The notes under the pieces are model-generated. The model was not told the DNA's origin and ran no database searches. It worked only from the letters and a program-made list of their open reading frames with translations. From Thermus_A sp040290245 (GTDB lineage: Bacteria > Deinococcota > Deinococci > Deinococcales > Thermaceae), in assembly GCF_040290245.1 (NCBI RefSeq), contig NZ_PSMQ01000013.1, positions 1 through 38,222 of the forward strand: 38,222 nt of DNA, in the 5' to 3' direction. The position numbers were made by a program, and so were the translations under genes. Shown in pieces: positions 32,055 through 38,222 of this stretch; position 1 is the first letter of the stretch; every line of letters starts with the position of its first letter.

Positions 32055-32714
32055 ATGGCGCGCATCCTATTGGTGGAGGACGATCCGCAGATTGGCCAGC
32101 TGGTCCAACGATTTCTGAGCTCGGAGGGCCACAAGGTGGCCTGGGCCAAGACGGGCAGGGAGGCTTTGGAGGCTGAGCTTCCGGACCTTTTGGTCCTAGA
32201 CCGGGGGCTTCCAGATGCGGAGGGCCTCGAGGTCCTGAAGGCCTTCCGGGAGCTCGACCCCCTCCTCCCCGCCCTCGTCCTCACGGGCCGTTCGGACGAG
32301 GAAAGCCGGGTGGAGGGGCTCCTTTCGGGGGCCGATGACTACCTGGGCAAGCCCTTTTCCCTCAAGGAGCTTTCCGCCCGCATCCAGGCCCTTCTGCGCC
32401 GGGCGGGGAAGGAGGGGGCCAGGCGGTACGGGGCTTTGGAGCTGGACTTTTCCCGGCAGGAGGCCCGGCTTTTCGGCGAGCCTTTGCGGCTTTCCCCCAG
32501 GGAGCGGGCCCTCCTCTTCACCCTGGCCAGCGCCCCGGGGAGGGTCTACAGCCGAGAGGAGCTTTTGGAAAGGGTTTGGGGCCTCGAGTTCGAGGGGGAG
32601 GAGCGGGTGGTGGACGCCTATATCCGCCTCCTCCGGAAGAAGCTGCAGGACGACCCCAAAGCCCCAAGGTTCATCGAGACGGTGGTGGGCCTGGGCTACC
32701 GGTTTTTGGGCTGA
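32055..32714 (+). CDS. OmpR-family response regulator (no adjacent kinase)
   Basis: 219 residues: receiver domain with acidic pair D9/D10, phospho-acceptor D49 (VLDRGLP), T77 and K99 (GKPFS), then a winged-helix DNA-binding domain (LRLSPRERALLFTLA ... VVDAYIRLLRKKL ... GLGYRF). It starts three bases after the SagB-like gene; no histidine kinase is in the window. A hairpin followed by TTT (32735-32754) after the stop may be a weak terminator. Confidence 0.9.
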   Translation: MARILLVEDDPQIGQLVQRFLSSEGHKVAWAKTGREALEAELPDLLVLDRGLPDAEGLEVLKAFRELDPLLPALVLTGRSDEESRVEGLLSGADDYLGKPFSLKELSARIQALLRRAGKEGARRYGALELDFSRQEARLFGEPLRLSPRERALLFTLASAPGRVYSREELLERVWGLEFEGEERVVDAYIRLLRKKLQDDPKAPRFIETVVGLGYRFLG

Positions 32715-32828
32715 GTTTTTGCGCGCCTTTCACAGCCCCCTAAAGGGAGGCTTTCCCGCGAGGTGGTGCGGGCCTTCAGGGCCGGGCTTCTTAGGAACCG
32801 GAGGCGGAAGACCGCGTAGACTTAGGAG

Positions 32829-33202
32829 GTGGTTCGGCTCTTCGTCTACGGCACCCTGAAGCGGGGAGGACGGAACCACGGCCTGGTGGCGGACCGCCTC
32901 CAGGGGGTCATCCCGGGGTTTGTGGAGGGGTACCGGCTTTTCCACCTCGAGAAGGGCCGTCCTTACCCTTATCCTGGCATGGTCCCGGGCCAGGCCGGGT
33001 CTACGGGGAGGTCCTCCTCCTTCCGGAAGAGGTCCTGCCCCTTATCGACGACCTCGAGGACGAGGGGGTGGAGTACCAGCGAAGGAGGGTGACCGTCCAG
33101 ACGGAAAAGGGCCCCCTCGAGGCCTGGACCTACCTCTACCTGGGGGACCTTTCCCAGGCCGTGCCTCTGCCGGAGGGGGTCTGGCCTATAGTGGAACCGT
33201 GA
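32829..33202 (+). pseudogene. Gamma-glutamylcyclotransferase-like protein, frameshifted
   Basis: GTG 32829 starts VRLFVYGTLKRGGRNHGLV, the YGTL signature of the AIG2/GGCT fold. The frame runs to about 32990 (GMVPGQAG). The family sequence then continues one frame over as VYGEVLLLPEEVLPLIDDLEDEGVEY ... VEP, stopping at 33202. The frame is lost in the GC-rich stretch 32985-32998. AGGAGG directly abuts the GTG, with a TAG in frame just upstream. True lesion or sequencing error. The stop overlaps the glgA start as GTGA. Confidence 0.75.
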
Positions 33203-34509
33203 GGGTGCTCATGGTGGCCGCCGAGGCCTTCCCCCTTCTGAAGGTGGGGGGGCTTGCGGATGTGGTGGGGGCGTTGCCCAAGGCGCTTAAGCCCCTGGGC
33301 GTGGAGGCCACGGTGCTGATCCCCTGGGTTCCCTGGGTGGAGGCCCAGGCCGTGGGGGAGGTGGGCTTTTCCTTTGCGGGGAAGGAGGAGCGGGCGGCCT
33401 TGGGGGAGCGGGTGGAAGGGGGGGTGCGGTTTTGGCTGCTCGGCCTTCCCGACTTCAAGAGGGAGCGGCTTTACGGCTACCCGGACGACGTGCGCCGCTT
33501 CGTTCGCTTTGCCCTTGCGGCCCGGGGCCTCGCTCCAGGGTTTGACCTTCTGCACCTTCACGACTGGCCCGCGGCCCTCCTGGCCCTCTATGGCTTTCCC
33601 ACCGTCTACACCATCCACAACCTGGCCCACCAGGGCCTTTGGGACCCTGGGGAGTTCTTCCACTGGACCGGACTTCCATGGAATCTTTTCCATATGGAGG
33701 GGCTCGAGTTTTACGGTCAAGTCAACCTGATGAAAGGGGGGATCGTCTTTGCCCAGAGGGTGACCACGGTCTCCCCGAGCTACATGGAGGAGATCCAGAC
33801 CCCGGAGTTCGGGGAGGGGCTGGATGGGGTCTTGCGGCGGCACCGGCCCAAGCTCCGGGGAATCCTAAACGGCCTGGACACCCTTTACTGGGACCCTAAG
33901 GCCGACCCGCACCTCCCCTTTCCCTACGGGGACTGGGCGGGAAAGGCCCGGATGGAGGCCCATCTGGCCGAGGCTTTGGGGCTTAAGCCCCCGGTTTTGG
34001 GGGTGGTGGGCCGGCTGGTCCACCAGAAGGGGCTGGACCTGGTCCTCGAGGCCCTGCCCCGCCTTCTGGAGCTGGGCTACAGCCTCGCGGTCTTGGGAAG
34101 CGGTGAGGAGGCTTTGGAGGAGGGGTTTGCTCGGGCCATGCGCGAGAGGCCGGGCCGGGTCTACTTTCAAAGGGGGTACGATGAGGCCCTGGCCCACTGG
34201 ATCTACGCGGGAAGCCACACCTTCTTGATGCCCTCCCGGTTTGAGCCCTGCGGCCTTTCCCAGATGATCGCCATGCGCTACGGCACCCCGCCCGTGGCCC
34301 GAAAGGTGGGGGGGCTTAAGGACACGGTCCAAGACGGAAGGACCGGTGTCCTTTTTGACTCGGCCCATCCGGAAGGGCTCCTTTCTGGCCTCTGCCGCCT
34401 CGAGCACCTGGACCGGGGCGCCCTGGGCCAGGCGGGGATGGCCAAGGACTTTTCCTGGGCGAAACCGGCCCAGGCTTATCTGGAGGTGTACCGGGAAGTA
34501 TGCGCCTAG
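33199..34509 (+). CDS. glgA: Glycogen synthase (ADP-glucose, GT5)
   Basis: 436 residues starting GTG 33199 (VRVLMVAAEAFPLLKVGGLADV). K15-V-G-G-L is the ADP-glucose-binding motif; the C-terminal domain shows GVVGRLVHQKGLDL and PSRFEPCGLSQM (acid loop of GT5). It extends alpha-1,4-glucan with ADP-glucose from GlgC. No SD is needed if coupled to the overlapping upstream stop. Earlier frame from 32920 is shadow of the cyclotransferase gene. Confidence 0.95.
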   Translation: MRVLMVAAEAFPLLKVGGLADVVGALPKALKPLGVEATVLIPWVPWVEAQAVGEVGFSFAGKEERAALGERVEGGVRFWLLGLPDFKRERLYGYPDDVRRFVRFALAARGLAPGFDLLHLHDWPAALLALYGFPTVYTIHNLAHQGLWDPGEFFHWTGLPWNLFHMEGLEFYGQVNLMKGGIVFAQRVTTVSPSYMEEIQTPEFGEGLDGVLRRHRPKLRGILNGLDTLYWDPKADPHLPFPYGDWAGKARMEAHLAEALGLKPPVLGVVGRLVHQKGLDLVLEALPRLLELGYSLAVLGSGEEALEEGFARAMRERPGRVYFQRGYDEALAHWIYAGSHTFLMPSRFEPCGLSQMIAMRYGTPPVARKVGGLKDTVQDGRTGVLFDSAHPEGLLSGLCRLEHLDRGALGQAGMAKDFSWAKPAQAYLEVYREVCA

Positions 34510-35156
34510 ACGATCTGGAAGCCCTTTACAAGGAGGCCCTGGCCAAAGGGGAAGGGAGGGAAGCGTTGGAGGTTCTTTTAAGGGTGCGAAACCACCTGCG
34601 CGCCCGGCGCTACCAGGAGGCCTTGGCCCTTTTGGAAGGGGAGAAGGAGGCCCTGGGCAAAGCCGAGGCCCTTTCGCCCCTCTTTGCCCCCGAGGCCCTT
34701 GCCCAGGGGATCCGGGCGCTGGAGGAGAGGCCGGAGGCCTTTTTGGACCACCCCCTTCTGGGGGCCGAGGCGTGGAACCTCCTGGGCCTGAAGCGGCTGG
34801 ACGAGCGGAGGGAGGCGGAGGCCGCCTTTAAAGAGGCCCTGGCCCGGGACAAGGGGCACTTAAGGGCCTTGGTGAACCTGGGGAACCTCCGCCTCGAGGA
34901 AGGCCAGGTGGACGAGGCCATCCGGCTGTATCAGGAGGCCCTCCGCCTGGACCCCGACTTCCCCCAGGCCCACCACAACCTGGCCGCCGCCTACCGGAGG
35001 AAGGGCCAACTGGACAAGGCGGTCTTCCACCTGAAAAAGAGCCAGCGCCTTTTGATGCGCCCCCCCTCAGAAGGTCGGATGGGGAGGCGGCTTCCCTTCT
35101 GGGTCTGGCTCCTTTTGCTCGCCGCCTTCCTCTACCTTTTGCGTCCAAAGCCTTAG
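34500..35156 (+). CDS. TPR-repeat protein with C-terminal membrane anchor
   Basis: 218 residues. TPR units from about 95 to 180 (AWNLLGLKRLDERREAEAAFKEAL; ALVNLGNLRLEEGQVDEAIRLYQEAL; AHHNLAAAYRRKGQLDKAVFHL, partial quotes). A basic stretch then one C-terminal helix (LPFWVWLLLLAAFLYLL) suggests a tail-anchored protein with the TPRs in the cytoplasm. It overlaps glgA by 10 bases, so it is in the glycogen operon. The partner is unknown. It overlaps dus on the other strand by 90 bases. Confidence 0.75.
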   Translation: MRLDDLEALYKEALAKGEGREALEVLLRVRNHLRARRYQEALALLEGEKEALGKAEALSPLFAPEALAQGIRALEERPEAFLDHPLLGAEAWNLLGLKRLDERREAEAAFKEALARDKGHLRALVNLGNLRLEEGQVDEAIRLYQEALRLDPDFPQAHHNLAAAYRRKGQLDKAVFHLKKSQRLLMRPPSEGRMGRRLPFWVWLLLLAAFLYLLRPKP

Positions 35157-36074
35157 GGCTTGGTCTAGCGCCTCCAGGCTTCTTCCCTGGGAAAGAAGCC
35201 TGCGCCAGGATCTTCCCTGGGGCACGCCCCGGAACAGGTTGAGCAGGTGGCGGAGCACCGCCCAAGGCGGGGTGCCCTTGAGGAGCTCCTCCTCCAGATA
35301 GGCCCGCATCCTCTGGGCCACCTCGAGCCGGCTTGGCCTATGGGGCAGGCCGAAGACATGGGGGTCCACCTCGGCCAGGCGGAAAGGGTCCTCGTAGACC
35401 GCCCGGCCCATCATCACCCCGTCCAGGTGCTCGAGGTGGAGGAGCGCCTCCTTGAGGGTCTGGATCCCACCGTTGGATATCAAGGTCAGCCAGGGAAAAT
35501 TCCGCTTGAGCTGGTGAACCCAGGCGTGCCGAAGGGGTGGGATCTTCCGGTTGGCCCGGGGGGAAAGGGAAAGAAGGGTGCTTCGGGCATGGAGGATGTA
35601 GACCCCCACCCCCGTTTTCGCGAAGGTCTCCACTGTTTTGGCGAGCCCAAGGTAGGTTTCCTGCCCCTCCAGCCCCAGGCGCATCTTCACGCTGACCGGC
35701 AGCCGGACCGCCTCTCTAAGGGCCAAAAGAAGCTCCGCCACCCGGTGGGGGTCGCGGAGAAGACAGGCTCCAAATCCGGCCTTTTGGGCCTTCTCCGAAG
35801 GACAGCCCAGGTTCAGGTTGATCTCGTCGTAGCCCAAGGTCTCCCCCACCCGGGCCGCCTGGGCGAGGGTAAGGGGGTTGCTGCCCGCAAGCTGAAGGGC
35901 CAAGGGACGTTCCTGGGGATGGAAGGCAAGGAGGCGGTGGGCGTCCCCGAAAACCACCGACTGGTCTACCACCATCTCGGTGTAGAGCCGGGTCTTCCGG
36001 GTGATCTGGCGGATTAGGAACCGGAAGTGCCGGTCCGTCCGGCCCACCATCGGGGCCACGCAGAGCCTATCCAC
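35067..36074 (-). CDS. tRNA-dihydrouridine synthase
   Basis: 335 residues, FMN-dependent TIM-barrel enzyme reducing uridine in tRNA D-loops. Catalytic C91 in NLNLGCPSEKAQKAGFGACLL; VAPMVGRTDRHFR and ISNGGIQT bind FMN; RNA-binding helical domain at the C-terminus. Very like T. thermophilus Dus (C93) from memory; DusA-type. It begins within the ispH stop (8-base overlap). Confidence 0.93.
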   Translation of the reverse strand: MDRLCVAPMVGRTDRHFRFLIRQITRKTRLYTEMVVDQSVVFGDAHRLLAFHPQERPLALQLAGSNPLTLAQAARVGETLGYDEINLNLGCPSEKAQKAGFGACLLRDPHRVAELLLALREAVRLPVSVKMRLGLEGQETYLGLAKTVETFAKTGVGVYILHARSTLLSLSPRANRKIPPLRHAWVHQLKRNFPWLTLISNGGIQTLKEALLHLEHLDGVMMGRAVYEDPFRLAEVDPHVFGLPHRPSRLEVAQRMRAYLEEELLKGTPPWAVLRHLLNLFRGVPQGRSWRRLLSQGRSLEALDQALRLWTQKVEEGGEQKEPDPEGKPPPHPTF

Positions 36075-37080
36075 GCAGGGCTTCCTCCGGCGGGATGGGC
36101 CTGGGCATGCGGAAGGCCACCTCCTCCGGCTCCCCCTCTTCCAGGACCTCGAGGCCTGGGTTTCGGGCCCGGAAGTAGGTCACCACCTCCTGGACCAGGT
36201 CCTCTGGGGTGCTGGCCGCGGAGGTCACCCCTACCCGGCGCACCCCCTGGAGCCACTCCTCCTTGAGCTCCTGGACGCTTTCGATGGCATGGGCCCGGCC
36301 CACCAGGCGCTGGGCCAGTTCAAACAGCCGCATCCCGTTGGAGGAGTGGGGACTCGTGAGGACCAAAAAAAGGTCGACCTTAGGGGCGATCCGCCGCACC
36401 GCCTCCTGGCGGTTTTGCGTGGCGTAGCAGAGGTCCTTCCGTTTGGGGACGACCAGGTTTGGGAAGCGCTCCTTGAGGAGGGCGATGGTGGCCAGGGTGT
36501 CGTCCACGCTCAAGGTGGTCTGGGTGAGGACGACCACCCTCTCGGGGTCCGGGACCTCCACCGAGCGTGGGTCGGCCAGGCGGGGGTCCTTGCCCACATG
36601 GGTGTGGACGGCCACCAGAATGGTCCGTTCCGGGGCCTCGCCATAGGTGCCCTTGATCTCCTGATGCTCCGAGGAGTCCCCGATGAGGAGGATCCAGTAC
36701 CCCTCCTGGGCGTAGCGACGGGCCTCGGTGTGGACCTTGGTCACGAGGGGGCAGGTGGCGTCCAGAAGGGTCAGGCCCATCTGGGCGGCCTCCTTGCGGA
36801 CCCCGGGGGGGTGGCCGTGGGCGGAGAAGACGATGGTGTTGGCCAGGGGCCTGGAGGCCCTTAAGGCTTCCACCTCCTTGAGTTCCTCCACGAAGTGCAC
36901 CCCCTTGGCCCGGAGCCGTTCCACCACCGTCCGGTTGTGGACGATCTCGTGGTAGACCACAAGCTCCCCTTGGTCTTGGAGTTCCTCCGCGGCCCGCTCC
37001 ACGGCCTCGATCGCCATGACCACGCCCGCGCAGAACCCCCGGGGCCGGGCCAGGATAAGGGTCTCCACCATGCCTTTCAT
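36067..37080 (-). CDS. ispH: 4-hydroxy-3-methylbut-2-enyl diphosphate reductase
   Basis: 337 residues, last enzyme of the MEP isoprenoid pathway. Iron-sulfur ligands C17 (RGFCAGV), C110 (DATCPLV) and C218 (KDLCYATQNRQ); active-site VYHEIVHNR, SAHGHPPG and TSPHSSNG. Slightly longer than E. coli IspH at both ends. ATG 37080 (alternative 37071). Coupled to dus downstream. Confidence 0.95.
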   Translation of the reverse strand: MKGMVETLILARPRGFCAGVVMAIEAVERAAEELQDQGELVVYHEIVHNRTVVERLRAKGVHFVEELKEVEALRASRPLANTIVFSAHGHPPGVRKEAAQMGLTLLDATCPLVTKVHTEARRYAQEGYWILLIGDSSEHQEIKGTYGEAPERTILVAVHTHVGKDPRLADPRSVEVPDPERVVVLTQTTLSVDDTLATIALLKERFPNLVVPKRKDLCYATQNRQEAVRRIAPKVDLFLVLTSPHSSNGMRLFELAQRLVGRAHAIESVQELKEEWLQGVRRVGVTSAASTPEDLVQEVVTYFRARNPGLEVLEEGEPEEVAFRMPRPIPPEEALRG

Positions 37081-37118
37081 TCTAAGGGCCCTCCCGTTCT
37101 GGGTTTGTGGGGCGGCCC

Positions 37119-38117
37119 TTAAAGGGCGGCGTACCTCCCCCCGGGGAGGGTCTGGGCCAGCCCTTTTAGCTCCAACGCGGTGAGGAGGGCTAAAACCTCG
37201 CTTGCCGCGAGGCCGGTTCGAAGGGCGAGCTCCTCAGGCAGGGCTTGCCCGAGCGATCTCAGCGCCTCGTAGAGGACGGCTTCCTCCTGGGAAAGGGAAG
37301 GTTTGGGCCTTTGGGCTCCGGAAAGCCTCAGGTAGTCCAAAAGGTCCTCGGGGGAAAGCACCGGGTAGGCCCCGTCCTGGATGAGGCGGTTGGCCCCCTG
37401 GGAGTTCTTGTCCGTGGGCCTTCCTGGAACCGCCAAGACCTCCTTGCCGAGCTCCAGGGCGTGACGGGCGGTGATGAGGGCCCCGCTTTCCTCCCCCGCC
37501 TCCACCACCACCACCGCCTTGGCCAAGGCGGCGATGAGCCGATTCCTTCGGGGGAAGAACTCCGGCCTGGGGCCGGTTCCAAAGGGGAACTCAGAGAGGA
37601 GGTCCATCCGGCTGGCCAGGTGCTGGTGCTCCGGCGGATAGATCCGGTCCAGGCCGCTCCCCAAAACCCCCAAGGTGCGCCCGCCGGCCTCGAGGGCCCC
37701 CAGGTGGGCCTCCGCGTCGATGCCCCGGGCCAGGCCGGAGACCACCCACGCCCCGGCTTCCGCCAGGGCCCTGGCCAGCCCCCGGGTGAAGGCCCGGGCC
37801 CAGGGGGAGGCCCGCCGGGCCCCCACCAGGGCCACCCCCTCTTCCGGGAGTTCCCCTTTCACATAGACGTGCGTGGGGGGCTGGGGAAGGATGCGAAGGG
37901 ATTGGGGGAAGTCCTCGTCCCAAAGGCCCAGGATACGCGCGCCCAGGGCTTTTGCCCGTTCCCTTTCCCTTTTGGCCCTTTCCTCCATTCCGTTCCTCCA
38001 GGCGGCAAAAAGCCTGTGCTCGGCCTTTAGGGCCTCCAGAGGGTCTTCGGATTGCAAGAGGTCCAGAAGACGTTTGGGACCGATCCCCGGGGTGAGGGCC
38101 AGGGCAAGGGGGTCCAC
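37119..38117 (-). CDS. dprA: DNA processing protein DprA
   Basis: 332 residues: small N-terminal SAM-like domain (LTPGIGPKRLLDLL), Rossmann-like DprA core (ALVGARRASPWARAF, SGLARGIDAEAHLGAL, GSGLDRIYP, RRNRLIAALAKAVVVVEAGEESGALITARHA in parts), and a C-terminal winged helix. It protects incoming single-stranded DNA and loads RecA during transformation, which fits the pilus loci in this window. GTG 38117 lies eight bases after a TATACT -10 box. Confidence 0.95.
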   Translation of the reverse strand: MDPLALALTPGIGPKRLLDLLQSEDPLEALKAEHRLFAAWRNGMEERAKRERERAKALGARILGLWDEDFPQSLRILPQPPTHVYVKGELPEEGVALVGARRASPWARAFTRGLARALAEAGAWVVSGLARGIDAEAHLGALEAGGRTLGVLGSGLDRIYPPEHQHLASRMDLLSEFPFGTGPRPEFFPRRNRLIAALAKAVVVVEAGEESGALITARHALELGKEVLAVPGRPTDKNSQGANRLIQDGAYPVLSPEDLLDYLRLSGAQRPKPSLSQEEAVLYEALRSLGQALPEELALRTGLAASEVLALLTALELKGLAQTLPGGRYAAL

Positions 38118-38125
38118 GGGACTGG

Positions 38126-38133
38126 AGTATACT
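38126..38133. promoter_or_regulatory. Palindromic shared -10 box of dprA and era
   Basis: AGTATACT is a perfect palindrome. It reads TATACT on both strands, and each -10 box ends exactly eight bases before a GTG start: dprA at 38117 (minus) and era at 38142 (plus). Both genes would be leaderless. Confidence 0.65.
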
Positions 38134-38141
38134 GGAAAGTC

Positions 38142-38222
38142 GTGGGCGAGTCGAACGAGGGCAAAACCTACTCCGGTTTCGTGGCCATCGTGGGCAAGCC
38201 CAACGTGGGCAAGTCCACGCTT
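38142..38222 (+). CDS. era: Era GTPase (partial, N-terminus only)
   Basis: 27 codons to the window edge: GTG, a short polar lead, then TYSGFVAIVGKPNVGKSTL, with the G1 P-loop GKPNVGKS. The lead-in matches Era of Thermus rather than EngA or TrmE. Era acts in 16S rRNA maturation and small-subunit assembly. Confidence 0.85.
   Translation, partial: MGESNEGKTYSGFVAIVGKPNVGKSTL

Overview
The window is chromosomal DNA of a Thermus species. It is very GC-rich with strong G/C at third codon positions. Many proteins closely resemble T. thermophilus or Meiothermus enzymes as I remember them: homoisocitrate dehydrogenase of the AAA lysine pathway, the GH13 alpha-glucosidase, ATP-independent LonC, the Dus tRNA-dihydrouridine synthase, and the PilM/N/O/W and PilA1-A2-A3-ComZ competence pilus proteins. 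Many genes look leaderless, with a TATAAT-like -10 box 5-9 nt before the start codon. All identifications come from reading the sequence; no database search was run.

Layout. 1-2901 (minus): type IV pilus/competence operon pilM-pilN-pilO-pilW, running off the left edge. 3158-6387 (minus): homoisocitrate dehydrogenase, a DUF5317-like membrane protein, a membrane HD-GYP protein, and a tiny stand-alone hydrophobic peptide gene with its own promoter, Shine-Dalgarno (SD) sequence and terminator. 6885-7040 (minus): tRNA-Cys and tRNA-Val. 7124-8880 (plus): a triple ATP-cone/2-phosphoglycerate kinase-like protein and a membrane protein. 8844-11496 (minus): hom-thrC followed by two small membrane proteins. 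11544-14819: tandem 21-bp repeats, a damaged queG, a phosphoesterase, lnt, and tRNA-Leu overlapping the lnt stop. 14820-16490: an IS607-type element with intact tnpB and a tnpA cut down to its N-terminus. 16546-19512 (minus): two methyltransferases and an alpha-glucosidase. 19537-23695: an MFS transporter remnant and a minor-pilin cluster pilA1-pilA2-pilA3-comZ (comZ frameshifted). 24347-30063: aldo/keto reductase, CDGSH protein, penicillin acylase, LonC. 30100-35156 (plus): glycogen-synthesis cluster glgC, SagB-like oxidoreductase, response regulator, gamma-glutamylcyclotransferase (frameshifted), glgA, TPR protein. 35067-38117 (minus): dus, ispH, dprA. 38142-end (plus): start of era.

Three loci bear on natural transformation: pilMNOW, pilA1-comZ and dprA. 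Amino-acid synthesis (lysine, threonine), alpha-glucan metabolism and isoprenoid synthesis make up much of the rest.

The most unusual feature is a family of 22-29 bp hairpin repeats. The flanks are conserved (CGGTG at the 5' side, AGCARC at the 3' side) and the stems vary with compensating changes. The main form is exactly 24 bp when tandem and has no stop codon in any of the six frames. Copies lie inside pilW and queG in the same peptide frame, in the pilM leader, between pilM and the dehydrogenase, at the broken ends of tnpA and the MFS gene, and near the pilin locus. A second repeat (21-bp period) is tandem upstream of hom/queG and also sits inside pilW. Both look like small elements that insert into, and remodel, genes.
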